A stretch of DNA of 55,512 nt from SAR202 cluster bacterium. GTDB lineage: Bacteria > Chloroflexota > Dehalococcoidia > Lucifugimonadales > VGZY01. The DNA lies in NCBI GenBank assembly GCA_016872355.1, contig VGZY01000010.1:1-55512 (forward strand). Reading direction: 5' to 3'. Made by a program: the position numbers and the translations under genes. This document shows, piece after piece, positions 42,685 to 50,680 of the stretch; positions within the stretch are counted from its first letter, which is position 1, and each line of letters begins with the position of its first letter. Below the pieces are notes generated by a model. It was not told the DNA's origin, did not search any database, and worked only from the letters and a program-made list of their open reading frames with translations.

Positions 42685-43028
42685 CCTCTCCTCACGTACA
42701 GCCCCAGCGGCGTGCCGCCGATGACGTGCACGTGGCCGTGCGGCTGCGACTGCATGGCATCGTGGCCGAAGTTGGACAGGATGCGAAACCCTCCCGGGCA
42801 GTGCTCCTGGCCCAGCCTGCTTGCCAGCTCGCCGATGCGGCCAAGGAGCGGCCCGCTGCCCCACAGCTCGGCCTGGCTCATGTGCTTGCGCGGGATGAGC
42901 AGGAGCATCACGGGGACCCATGTGAGGATGTTGCGAAAGACCAGGATGTCGTCATCCTGGTAGAGGACTCGCGCGGGCTCACGACCCGCAACTATCTCGC
43001 AGAAGACGCAGTGGGCTTGACCCGTCAT
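42681..43028 (-). CDS. HIT family protein
   Basis: 115 residues. An N-terminal CVFCEIVAG and a C-terminal QPHGHVHVIGG with the HxHxH triad mark the histidine-triad nucleotide-binding fold. Members hydrolyse purine phosphoramidates such as AMP-lysine. The start overlaps the loader ATPase stop by 4 nt, so it is translationally coupled at the end of the replication operon; no functional link to replication is known. Confidence 0.93.
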   Translation of the reverse strand: MTGQAHCVFCEIVAGREPARVLYQDDDILVFRNILTWVPVMLLLIPRKHMSQAELWGSGPLLGRIGELASRLGQEHCPGGFRILSNFGHDAMQSQPHGHVHVIGGTPLGLYVRRG

Positions 43029-44434
43029 CGGCCCTGGTCCGCCCGCCGGGGCGCGGCACGGCGGGCCGCCGCTCCGCGCTGGCCGTCCCGGTTCTTGTTG
43101 CGGTAGTCCGGCGCGTCCATCCTGACAAGCTGCCCCACAGAAGGGTCCTGCACGCGCGATCCGATTGGGCCGCGCTCCTTTGTGAAATCAATCATGCTGG
43201 TTATCACCGTCGGCAGGCGGGCGTTGTGGCGGTGGACAACGATCTGGTACAGCTTCTCGTTCGCCCAGGGGCTGCTATGCTCCTGCCCCAGATCGTCAAG
43301 GATCAACAGGGGTGCGTTTTTGATCTCGTCGAAGATGTTGTCGTAGGTCACCTTCGCTTCCGGGCTGAAGGTGTAGCGCAGATAGTCCAGGAGCTCGGGC
43401 ACGAACGCGTAGAACACGGGCCGACCGCGCTTGAGTTGCTCCACCGCGATCGCCACAGCCAGGTGCGTCTTTCCGACGCCGGTCTCCCCAATAATCGTCA
43501 GCCAGCCGTCCGGGTCCGCCGCGTAGTTCCTGGCGACGCGCATTGCGTTATCAAGGCTGGCGCGCTGTTCGGCGCTCGGGTTGTTTCCGCGGCTGTCGAA
43601 CAGCTCGAATGTCATCCGCTGGAGCATCTGGGGCTCGATGCCTCCGAGCCGCTTCGCCCTCGGCTGGGCCATACCCGGAAGCTCCAGTATCCGGCTCAGG
43701 CCCGGCGTCCTGATCCTGCTGACGATGTACCGGTCAAGCTCGTCCAGCGAGCCCGAAATGGTCATCACCGTCGGCAGCTCAAGGTCGAAGCGGTGGTTGA
43801 CGATCTGCATCAGCTTCTCTTCCGCCCAGGGGGTCGTGCTGTAGTTGCCGATGCCGTCCAGAATGAGAAGAGGGGTGCTTTTGACCTGCTCGAAGAGCTG
43901 GCTGTAGGCAATCTCGCTCGTTGGGCTGAAGGTGGAGCGCAGGTGGTCCAGAAGGTCAGCCACGTGCGTGAACAGCACAATGTTGCCTTGCTGGATAACC
44001 CTGTTGCCTATGGCCGCGGCCAGGTGCGTCTTGCCGGCCCCATTCGGCCCGGTCAGCACGAGCCACCCTTTCGGGTCCGCGGCAAAGGCCAGCGCCGCAT
44101 CGTACGCGGCGCGTATTTGCGGTTGCGGGGCGTCTTTGGCGCGACCGTCCGGGCAAAACGTCTCAAAGGTAAAGCGCTTCAGGTTACCAAGGTTGCTGTA
44201 CCGCAAAAGCCGGTGGTGGCGCTCGTCCACGATCCGCTGCTGCTGGCAGTCGCATGCGATTATGCGGCCGAAGTCGTGGTGGCCCACCGGCACATCAGGC
44301 GTGAACCAGCCACGGCCGCCGCACCTCTCGCAAGTGGATACCGGCGGCTGAGATCCCTCCACCGGGGGAAAGCCGTCGCCGTTCGCCGGAGGCCTAATAG
44401 CGAGTTTTTTGAATATATCGCCCAGGTCCTGCAT
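43025..44434 (-). CDS. DnaC/IstB-like helicase loader with two tandem AAA+ ATPase modules
   Basis: 469 residues from the ATG at 44434 (an ATG at 44485 would add 17). An N-terminal zinc-finger-like Cys cluster has Cys35, Cys38, Cys61 and Cys63. Two homologous ATPase modules follow. Module 1: GPNGAGKTH 129-137 and Walker B LLILDG 189-194. Module 2: GETGVGKTH 316-324 and LLILDDLG 376-383. The segments DPKGWLVLTG / DPDGWLTIIG and LLDHLRSTFSP / LLDYLRYTFSP show the duplication. Module 1 lacks the acidic residue after the Walker B Asp (Gly instead), so it may bind but not hydrolyse ATP. Located directly after dnaB and a DnaD-like gene, it is likely a DnaB loader in the cytoplasm. Confidence 0.88.
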   Translation of the reverse strand: MQDLGDIFKKLAIRPPANGDGFPPVEGSQPPVSTCERCGGRGWFTPDVPVGHHDFGRIIACDCQQQRIVDERHHRLLRYSNLGNLKRFTFETFCPDGRAKDAPQPQIRAAYDAALAFAADPKGWLVLTGPNGAGKTHLAAAIGNRVIQQGNIVLFTHVADLLDHLRSTFSPTSEIAYSQLFEQVKSTPLLILDGIGNYSTTPWAEEKLMQIVNHRFDLELPTVMTISGSLDELDRYIVSRIRTPGLSRILELPGMAQPRAKRLGGIEPQMLQRMTFELFDSRGNNPSAEQRASLDNAMRVARNYAADPDGWLTIIGETGVGKTHLAVAIAVEQLKRGRPVFYAFVPELLDYLRYTFSPEAKVTYDNIFDEIKNAPLLILDDLGQEHSSPWANEKLYQIVVHRHNARLPTVITSMIDFTKERGPIGSRVQDPSVGQLVRMDAPDYRNKNRDGQRGAAARRAAPRRADQGR

Positions 44435-45086
44435 CGTCTCTGCCTTCTCGTCCTTCTCTGTCCCAACGGTCCAGGATTGCGGCAATGTACCGCCAGCTCC
44501 GCCTGTTGCTCGTCACCGCCGCCTTGAACGCGTCCCGTATCCAGGTCTCAGGGTAGGACTGCTCCGCCAGTTTCAGCTCTTCCGCAATCATTGGGCTCAT
44601 CAGGCCGATGTTGTCCTCGTAGAGCTTGAAGATATTCGGCCGTGAATCTTCCGCGGCGTCTGTGTCGGCCGGCGACGCCGCACCGGACACCTGGGGCGAC
44701 GGTGTTGTCCGCGGTAGCGCGGTGAGACCCTCCATAGCCCTGCGCTCGGACTCTGCATTCAGCATGAACACCTGGGTGCGCGCCCCGTCTATGGTGGCCG
44801 TGCCGGCGATGAACGTTCTCCTGGAGACTGCCTTCGCCATCGTCTCTTCAGCGCATCGCCTGGCAGACTCAGCCCCAGGCCCGAAGACCCTGAGGCAGGT
44901 CTGGTCTGTCATCAGGTCGTCAACCGTCAAATACCTCGGATACGTGCGCTTGTGGTGGAGCAGCCAGATTGCACGAAGCGTTACCTTCAACTCCTGAAGG
45001 TCGTCAATCTCCTCAAGCAGCTGGCCCAGAACGGGGGTCGGGACGGGCGTATACCTCGGCCTGGGCGGGAATCCCGCGAAAGCCAT
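44394..45086 (-). CDS. DnaD-like replication initiation protein
   Basis: 230 residues starting directly before the dnaB stop codon (in transcription order just after it). Residues 20-115 form an N-terminal winged-helix-like part. Residues 151-210 (NIFKLYEDNIGLMSPMIAEEL to WRYIAAILDRW) match the DnaD/DnaB C-terminal DDBH2 domain, including the YxxxIG and WxYIxxIL motifs. DnaD remodels DNA and helps load the replicative helicase in Firmicutes and related phyla. Its 3' end overlaps the loader gene by about 41 nt. Confidence 0.85.
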   Translation of the reverse strand: MAFAGFPPRPRYTPVPTPVLGQLLEEIDDLQELKVTLRAIWLLHHKRTYPRYLTVDDLMTDQTCLRVFGPGAESARRCAEETMAKAVSRRTFIAGTATIDGARTQVFMLNAESERRAMEGLTALPRTTPSPQVSGAASPADTDAAEDSRPNIFKLYEDNIGLMSPMIAEELKLAEQSYPETWIRDAFKAAVTSNRRSWRYIAAILDRWDREGREGRDDAGPGRYIQKTRY

Positions 45087-46463
45087 TTACGCGAACTCCC
45101 TGGACCGGTGTTGAAGAGTCGCATTCTCGAAGCGCACCAGGTCGTTCCTGAAGTACAAAGGCACTGTTCCCACCGGCCCGTTGCGGTGTTTCGCAAAGAT
45201 TATCTCGGCGATGTTCTCGGGGAAAGGCTCGCTGGGGTGACTTTTTGCCCATTCGTCCCTGTTCATGTACTTGTCTTCGCGGTGAATGAAGGCGACCACG
45301 TCTGCGTCCTGCTCAATGGAGCCGCTCTCCCGGAGGTCCGAGAGCATCGGTCGGTGGTTGGGGCGCTGCTCCACGGCGCGGCTGAGTTGGGAGAGGGCGA
45401 GGATGGGCACGTCCAGCTCCCTGGCGACGCCCTTGATGGACCGGGAAATCTCTCCCATCTCCTGGACGCGGTTGTCCGTCCTGCCGGAGCCCATGATGAG
45501 CTGGAGGTAGTCGATTATCACGAAGTCCAGCCCGCGCTCCATCTGGAGCCGGCGCACCTTGCCGCGCATCTCGACAATGCCCTGGAAGGGCGTGTCGTCG
45601 ATGTATATGGGCAGCTCGGAAAGCGTGCCGATAGCATCCAGCTCTCGCTGGCGCTCGGCCTCACTGAGCATGCCTATCCTCATGCGGTGGCTATCGACTT
45701 TGGCCTCGCTGGCTAGCAGCCTCACCGCGATCTGGCGCGCACTCATCTCCAGGCTGAAGATGCCCGTGACCATGCCTTGTTCCGCCGCGTTCCGGGCGAT
45801 GTTGAAGGCGAGCGTGCTCTTGCCGAGGCTGGGACGGGCGGCGAGGACGACCATATCCGAGCGCTGCAGGCCGCCGCCGAGCAGCTTGTCCATATCCAGG
45901 AAGCCCGTGCTTACGGGGGCGAGGTGCTGGTCGCGCGCCGCGTCCAGGCTCGCCATCTCCTCCATGTACTGGTCCAGCACTTCTCGGAGCTGAACAAAGT
46001 CGCGTGTGCCTTTGCCTGTGCGCACTTTGAACAACAGGTCTTCTGCGCGCGACAGCGCCGCATCCGTATCGGCAGCGCCCTCGTAGCCGATCGCAGCAAT
46101 GTCGCTGGCTGCCGAAATAAGCTGGCGCATCACAGACGTGCGCTGGACTATACCGGCGTAGTGGGCGATGTGGACGGATGTGGGGACCGACCGTACAAGG
46201 TGGGCCAGATAGGCCGCGCCGCCCACGTCCTCCAGCTTGCCGCGGAGGGCGAGTTCGTGTGCTATCGTCACCTGGTTGATTGCCTCGCGCCGGTCGAACA
46301 GCGTCAGGCACGCCTCGTAGCACCAGCGTGACTTGGCCATGTAGAAGTCGCCAGGCTTGATAAGAGACGTGACTTTGGCGAGCGCTTCGTCGTCGATGAG
46401 GATGGAGCCGACGACGGCTTCCTCGGCGACGGGATCGTTTGGTAGAAGACGTTCAGCGTACAC
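45087..46463 (-). CDS. dnaB: Replicative DNA helicase DnaB
   Basis: 458 residues from a GTG at 46463 with GGGGGG upstream. N-terminal domain (PNDPVAEEAVVGSILIDDEALAKV) about 1-105, then the RecA-like motor with ARPSLGKST at 209-217, SLEMSARQIAVRLL, FVIIDYLQLIMG and LSQLSRAVEQRPNHRPMLSDLRESGSIEQDADVV's conserved parts. It unwinds DNA at the fork. It is followed without gap by the DnaD-like and loader genes. A 285-nt gap separates it from rplI. Confidence 0.97.
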   Translation of the reverse strand: MYAERLLPNDPVAEEAVVGSILIDDEALAKVTSLIKPGDFYMAKSRWCYEACLTLFDRREAINQVTIAHELALRGKLEDVGGAAYLAHLVRSVPTSVHIAHYAGIVQRTSVMRQLISAASDIAAIGYEGAADTDAALSRAEDLLFKVRTGKGTRDFVQLREVLDQYMEEMASLDAARDQHLAPVSTGFLDMDKLLGGGLQRSDMVVLAARPSLGKSTLAFNIARNAAEQGMVTGIFSLEMSARQIAVRLLASEAKVDSHRMRIGMLSEAERQRELDAIGTLSELPIYIDDTPFQGIVEMRGKVRRLQMERGLDFVIIDYLQLIMGSGRTDNRVQEMGEISRSIKGVARELDVPILALSQLSRAVEQRPNHRPMLSDLRESGSIEQDADVVAFIHREDKYMNRDEWAKSHPSEPFPENIAEIIFAKHRNGPVGTVPLYFRNDLVRFENATLQHRSREFA

Positions 46464-46749
46464 TCAGTGTTAACCCCCCGGCACCGCTTGTCGCATCCGT
46501 CGCCGACGGCCTTACGCAGCCGTTCCTGACACACATGTTCTGCATCGGAAAGGCCAGAGCGGGGCTCATGTGTAAACCGTGCTCAACAAAAAGGAAAGGT
46601 TCGCAGGTAGATCGAGTGCGCCCGGACCAGGGCGTACGGCCTCGTGGCATACCAGTATCTTAGTGCTTCCCCGGAACTTCCTCAAGCGAGGAAGGCAGCA
46701 AAAAAGGCCGCCATTTGGGCGGCCTTTTCAGGCGAAACGGAGTAACGCG
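46464..46749. other. Non-coding gap between dnaB and rplI
   Basis: No coding pattern, RNA gene or clear promoter is seen on either strand apart from the rplI terminator (46701-46728). The dnaB promoter should be here on the minus strand, but I cannot identify it with confidence. Confidence 0.4.
46701..46728 (-). terminator. Terminator of rplI
   Basis: On the minus strand AAAAGGCCGCC/GGCGGCCTTTT (46728-46718 with 46712-46702) encloses CAAAT and ends in TTTTTT. Confidence 0.85.
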
Positions 46750-47328
46750 TTAGCTCTTCGGGGCCTCGGCTTCGGCGGCGGGCGCCTCGGCGGCGACGGC
46801 GACTGCCTCGGCCTCCGGGGCCGGAGCGGCCTCGCCCTCAGGCTTGGCTTCCTTCGACTTGAGGAACGTCTCAGCATCCATCGTCAGCGGGTGGACGACG
46901 ACCCTTATCGTCGCCTTGACGTCCGCGTGGAGCTTGACAACCACGTCGTAAGAGCCAACTTCACGCAGCGGCTCCTTCAGGTCAACCACTCGCCTGTCGA
47001 TGGTGCGCTCGATCTGCTTCGAAAGAGCTTCAGACACCACCGCGTTGGTAACAGAGCCGTACAGGCGGCCGCTTGCGCCGGCGCGCATCGGAATGCCGAC
47101 CTGCTTGCCTTCAAGTTGCGATGCCAGGCCCTTCAGGTCCTGCATCGTCTTGACGCGCTCTGAGTCTGCATGCTTCTTCAGGCGCTCCACCCGGAGCAGG
47201 GCTTCGCGGGTGGCCGGTGTGGCCAGATTCTTTGGAATAAGGTAGTTGCGCGCGAAGCCGGCCTTTACAGTCTTGATCTCTCCGCCGTTGGCTACCCCTT
47301 GAACGTCTGCAAGGAAAACGACCTTCAT
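46750..47328 (-). CDS. rplI: 50S ribosomal protein L9
   Basis: 192 residues. N-terminal MKVVFLADVQGVANGGEIKTV and the FARNYLIPKNLA loop are diagnostic. The C-terminal 45 residues are an Ala/Glu-rich low-complexity tail not in the usual ~150-residue protein. It binds 23S rRNA domain V. Confidence 0.97.
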   Translation of the reverse strand: MKVVFLADVQGVANGGEIKTVKAGFARNYLIPKNLATPATREALLRVERLKKHADSERVKTMQDLKGLASQLEGKQVGIPMRAGASGRLYGSVTNAVVSEALSKQIERTIDRRVVDLKEPLREVGSYDVVVKLHADVKATIRVVVHPLTMDAETFLKSKEAKPEGEAAPAPEAEAVAVAAEAPAAEAEAPKS

Positions 47329-47363
47329 TTCAAGATACCCCTGGGATTTGTTGCAACCTGCGA

Positions 47364-47394
47364 ATTATAACACGGTAAGTGCCTGCGTTGACAA
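47364..47394 (-). promoter_or_regulatory. rplI promoter (TTGTCA-N19-TATAAT)
   Basis: Minus-strand -35 TTGTCA occupies 47394-47389 and -10 TATAAT 47369-47364. Spacing is 19 bp, a little long. Its -35 overlaps that of the divergent rpsP promoter. Confidence 0.6.
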
Positions 47395-47417
47395 GTGCAT
47401 TGAAAGAAAGCTAGAAT
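47388..47417 (+). promoter_or_regulatory. rpsP promoter (TTGACA-N18-TAGAAT)
   Basis: -35 TTGACA 47388-47393, -10 TAGAAT 47412-47417. Transcription would begin near 47425, about 38 nt before rpsP. Confidence 0.75.
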
Positions 47418-47462
47418 CTCCTTTACGCTCAAATTTGAATAATACTCGGAAAGTGGTGTCCA

Positions 47463-47720
47463 ATGTTGCGAATTCGCCTACGTCGCGTAGGTGCCAAGAA
47501 GAAGCCCAGCTACAGGATCGTCGTCGCGGACCAGCACGCATCCCGCAACGGCGCCTTTGTGGACCAGATCGGGCACTATGACCCTATGATCAACCCTCCC
47601 GCCGTCACCATAGATGAGGAAAAGACGCTCAAGTGGCTCCGCACCGGCGCGCAGCCCAGCGAGTCCGTCGCGCAGATCCTCAAGAAGACCGGTGTCCTCG
47701 AAAAGGTCAAGCAGGCCTGA
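47463..47720 (+). CDS. rpsP: 30S ribosomal protein S16
   Basis: 85 residues beginning [23 protein letters not shown], with [11 protein letters not shown] and a C-terminal helix. A typical S16. It heads rpsP-khpA-rimM. Confidence 0.97.
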   Translation: MLRIRLRRVGAKKKPSYRIVVADQHASRNGAFVDQIGHYDPMINPPAVTIDEEKTLKWLRTGAQPSESVAQILKKTGVLEKVKQA

Positions 47721-47725
47721 GCCCC

Positions 47726-47953
47726 ATGAAAGAGCTCGTCGAGTACATAGCGCGCTCGATCGCAACCCATCCGGACCAGGTCCAGGTAACAGAGGAGACC
47801 TCCGGAGGGAGGATAATCCTGCGCCTGACCGTTTCACCGGAGGACAAGGGCAAGATCATCGGGCGCGAGGGCACGGTGGCGCAGTCCATTCGCGCCCTCC
47901 TCCGTGTCGCCGCTGTAAAACAGGGTACGCGCGCGGTCCTCGAAATAGACTGA
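47726..47953 (+). CDS. khpA: KH-domain RNA-binding protein KhpA
   Basis: 75 residues from the ATG at 47726, 5 nt after rpsP. The KH motif [21 protein letters not shown] is intact. It is a small cytoplasmic RNA-binding protein, commonly placed between rpsP and rimM. Confidence 0.93.
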   Translation: MKELVEYIARSIATHPDQVQVTEETSGGRIILRLTVSPEDKGKIIGREGTVAQSIRALLRVAAVKQGTRAVLEID

Positions 47954-47964
47954 CCTCTCCGCAA

Positions 47965-48501
47965 TTGCCAGCACAAGACCAGCAACGCCACGGACCCGCG
48001 ACCCCGCCCGACGGCCATATCGTCGTTGGGAAAGTCGTGAGTCCGTGGGGCATTTCCGGCGAGCTCAAGGTAGAGTCTATGACCGACGTGCCGGGCCGCC
48101 TTGACAAAGGGAGCCAGGTCCAACTGAACGGCCGCCCGGCCATAATCGTATCGTCGCGACAGGCCAAGGGACTGCACATAGTCGAGCTCGATACCGTGCC
48201 CGACCGCAACACGGCCGAGACACTTCACGGCGCGCTTCTCACCATTCCACAGGACCAGACCCCCAGGCTCCCTGACGGCACCTTCTACCACTACGAGATC
48301 CTCGGCATTGACGTCCGGACCGAAGGCGGTGAGCCGCTGGGGCAGGTCACGGAGATCATGACCACGGGCGGGAACGACGTTTACGTCGTGTCCGGCGCGG
48401 ACAGCCAGGACATCCTTTTGCCCGCCGTCAAGGACGTTGTGCTGCATATCGACGTGGGCAAGCGCCAAATGGTTGTACGGCTCATCGAAGGGCTGCGGTA
48501 G
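47965..48501 (+). CDS. rimM: Ribosome maturation factor RimM
   Basis: 178 residues from a TTG at 47965; the frame is open farther upstream but would overlap khpA. N-terminal VVGKVVSPWGISGELKVES and the C-terminal PRC-barrel (YEILGIDVRTEGGEPLGQV, DILLPAV) fit RimM, which assists 30S head assembly with S19. The trmD and rplS genes that usually follow are absent. Confidence 0.92.
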   Translation: MPAQDQQRHGPATPPDGHIVVGKVVSPWGISGELKVESMTDVPGRLDKGSQVQLNGRPAIIVSSRQAKGLHIVELDTVPDRNTAETLHGALLTIPQDQTPRLPDGTFYHYEILGIDVRTEGGEPLGQVTEIMTTGGNDVYVVSGADSQDILLPAVKDVVLHIDVGKRQMVVRLIEGLR

Positions 48502-48623
48502 CTTCCGCCGCTCCCGAGCCCCGTGCTAAAATTGTCCACGAGCCGATACAACGTTTACCAGGGCCACCCAGCCGCACGGGCCTGTATCGCCCTGCAAGGT
48601 AACAGAGTTTTCAGGAGACTCCC

Positions 48624-49385
48624 ATGTCAGGTCACTCAAAATGGGCAACGATAAAACACGCGAAGGCAGCCACCGATCAGAAACGTGGCGCCCTTTTCAC
48701 CAAGCTGTCCAAGGAGATAATCGTTGCCGCGCGCATGGGCGGCGGTGACCCGGAAGGCAACTTCAGGCTGCGGCTCGCGGTGCAAAAGGCCCGCGACAGC
48801 AATATGCCTGTCGATAACATCAACCGCGCAATCAAGAAGGGCACCGGAGAGATGAAGGACGGCGAAGTGCCCGTTGAGATGGTGTACGAGGGCTACGGCC
48901 CCGGCGGCATCGCCATCATAGTACAGGCCGTCAGCGACAACCGAAACCGCACCGTCTCCGACATTCGCTCCAACTTCACCAAGCGCGGAGGCTCCCTTGC
49001 GGAGAGCGGCGCGGTCTCCTGGCAGTTTGCGCAGAAAGGCGTCCTCACGGCGGACATCGGCAGCCCGGACAAAGCGGATGACATGACGCTCACGGCAATA
49101 GACGCCGGCGCAGACGACATCAATGCCGAGAGCACAACGCTCACTGTCTACTGCCCCCCGGAAACCATGGAGAAGGTGAGGCGGTCCCTAACCGAGGCCG
49201 GCGCCACAGTCTCGTCTGCGGAGCTCTCGATGGTCCCCAAAGTGATGGTGCCGATGGATGAGAAATCCGCGCTGTCAGCCCTGAAGTTGCTGGACATACT
49301 GGAGGACCTGGACGATGTCCAGAAGGTCTTCTCCAACGGCGACTTCCCAGACTCGGCGATAGAGCAGTACCGGAACGGTAACTAA
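48624..49385 (+). CDS. yebC: YebC/PmpR-family regulatory protein
   Basis: 253 residues starting MSGHSKWATIKHAKAATDQKRG, the family signature, with YEGYGPGGIAIIV and GALAESGAVSWQF-like segment (GSLAESGAVSWQF). YebC proteins help translation of difficult stretches or act as regulators, and yebC often precedes ruvC. A possible -10 (TAAAAT, 48527-48532) lies upstream without a strong -35. Confidence 0.96.
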   Translation: MSGHSKWATIKHAKAATDQKRGALFTKLSKEIIVAARMGGGDPEGNFRLRLAVQKARDSNMPVDNINRAIKKGTGEMKDGEVPVEMVYEGYGPGGIAIIVQAVSDNRNRTVSDIRSNFTKRGGSLAESGAVSWQFAQKGVLTADIGSPDKADDMTLTAIDAGADDINAESTTLTVYCPPETMEKVRRSLTEAGATVSSAELSMVPKVMVPMDEKSALSALKLLDILEDLDDVQKVFSNGDFPDSAIEQYRNGN

Positions 49386-49407
49386 CAGGAAAGTCAAGAA
49401 AAGCTCA

Positions 49408-49440
49408 GGGGCACACACATGTGTGCCCCTTGTCATTATA
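49408..49440 (+). terminator. Terminator after yebC
   Basis: GGGGCACAC/GTGTGCCCC stem (49408-49416 with 49421-49429), 4-nt loop, then TTGTCATTAT. Confidence 0.7.
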
Positions 49441-49451
49441 CGCGTCCCTGA

Positions 49452-49478
49452 TAGCCGCGCGATTCATCGCGCGGGCTA
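49452..49478. repeat. Nested palindrome with GATTCATCG core (REP-like), second copy
   Basis: GCGCGAT/ATCGCGC (49457-49463 with 49466-49472) within TAGCC/GGCTA. The nonamer GATTCATCG (49461-49469) matches the centre of the palindrome at 826-841, but the stem bases differ with compensating changes. Confidence 0.55.
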
Positions 49479-49537
49479 CGAAGCCGGCAGCATCGGATCA
49501 AATACACCTGACTGCGGAACCCTTCGGGAGGTCCGAC

Positions 49538-50032
49538 ATGCGCATCCTCGGAATCGACCCGGGGACATACAAAATGGGCGTCGCGGTAGTGGAGTACGAC
49601 GGCGCGCGTTACAGCGCCCTCTATTTTGATGTAATCACAACGCCTTTGAAGCAGCCCCTGTCGCGCAGGCTGGACTGCATTTTTGAGCGCCTGACAGACA
49701 TCGTCGACCGGTGGAAGCCCACCGAAGTCGCCCTTGAGGAGCCCTTCGCCGCGAAGAACATCAAGGCGGCGCTGGCGACAGGACAGGCCCAGGCGATCGC
49801 TCTCCTTGTCGCCGCCCGGGCCGGCCTGGACGCAAGCGTCTACGCACCGGCACAGGTGAAGCGTGCCGTAGTAGACTACGGCGTGGGAACAAAGGAGCAG
49901 GTCCAGGAGATGGTCCAGATAATCCTGGGCCTTGATTCCACACCAAAGTCAACGGACGCCGCGGACGCTCTGGCCGTAGCCATCTGCCACATCAACGGCG
50001 CACGGGCATCCGAAATTGAGATGCGCGAGTAA
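49538..50032 (+). CDS. ruvC: Holliday-junction endonuclease RuvC
   Basis: 164 residues from the ATG at 49538 with GGGAGG upstream. Catalytic acids: Asp in ILGIDPGTYKMG, Glu in VALEEPFAAKN, and Asp pair in STDAADALAVAICH. It cuts Holliday junctions. ruvA follows after 65 nt; ruvB is not in the window. Confidence 0.95.
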   Translation: MRILGIDPGTYKMGVAVVEYDGARYSALYFDVITTPLKQPLSRRLDCIFERLTDIVDRWKPTEVALEEPFAAKNIKAALATGQAQAIALLVAARAGLDASVYAPAQVKRAVVDYGVGTKEQVQEMVQIILGLDSTPKSTDAADALAVAICHINGARASEIEMRE

Positions 50033-50097
50033 CGCCCACCGTCAAAAGCCATTGTGATAACCTGTTCCAACATCCTGCAACTTCGGACTTGTCCCTC

Positions 50098-50673
50098 ATG
50101 ATAACTGGAATTGAAGGCAAGCTGGTGAACATCGGCATCGGCTGGGTGGAGGTCTTCGTAGGCGGCTTCACCTTACGGGTCAACGTGCCGGTTCCCATGG
50201 CGGACTCCGTCGGGGCGATCGGCGAGACTGTGAGGCTCTACACCTCGTTCCAGGTGCGTGAAGACGGCATGTCGCTCTACGGCTTCAGCAACACCGAGTA
50301 CCGGCAGGCATTCGAGGCGTTGCTCACAGTTAATGGAGTCGGCAACAAGGTGGCCATGTCCGTCCTCTCCCGCCTCTCGCCGGAATCGCTTGCCGCGGCA
50401 GTGGCGACGGGCGACACGGATGCCTTCAAGGGCATCCCGGGTGTCGGCCCCAAGACCGGCAGCCGCATCGTACTCGAGCTCAAGGGCAAGCTCAACATCG
50501 AGCTCACTGCCGCGCCGGCGGCGGCGGGGGAGGGGGATGTTTTGCAGGCGCTTACGGCGTTGGGGTACACCGTAGCGGAGGCGACGCAGGCGGCGGCGTC
50601 AGTACCGAAGGGCGCGGGGTTGACATTTGAGGACAGGGTGCGCATGAGCCTGCAGTTCCTGGCGGGGCGGTAG
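50098..50673 (+). CDS. ruvA: Holliday-junction DNA-binding protein RuvA
   Basis: 191 residues from the ATG at 50098 (a TTG at 50089 is possible). OB fold MITGIEGKLVNIG; helix-hairpin-helix motifs VNGVGNKVAMSVL and IPGVGPKTGSRIVLEL; C-terminal RuvB-binding domain from about residue 145. It docks RuvB on Holliday junctions; ruvB is missing here. Confidence 0.95.
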   Translation: MITGIEGKLVNIGIGWVEVFVGGFTLRVNVPVPMADSVGAIGETVRLYTSFQVREDGMSLYGFSNTEYRQAFEALLTVNGVGNKVAMSVLSRLSPESLAAAVATGDTDAFKGIPGVGPKTGSRIVLELKGKLNIELTAAPAAAGEGDVLQALTALGYTVAEATQAAASVPKGAGLTFEDRVRMSLQFLAGR

Positions 50674-50680
50674 CACAGCC

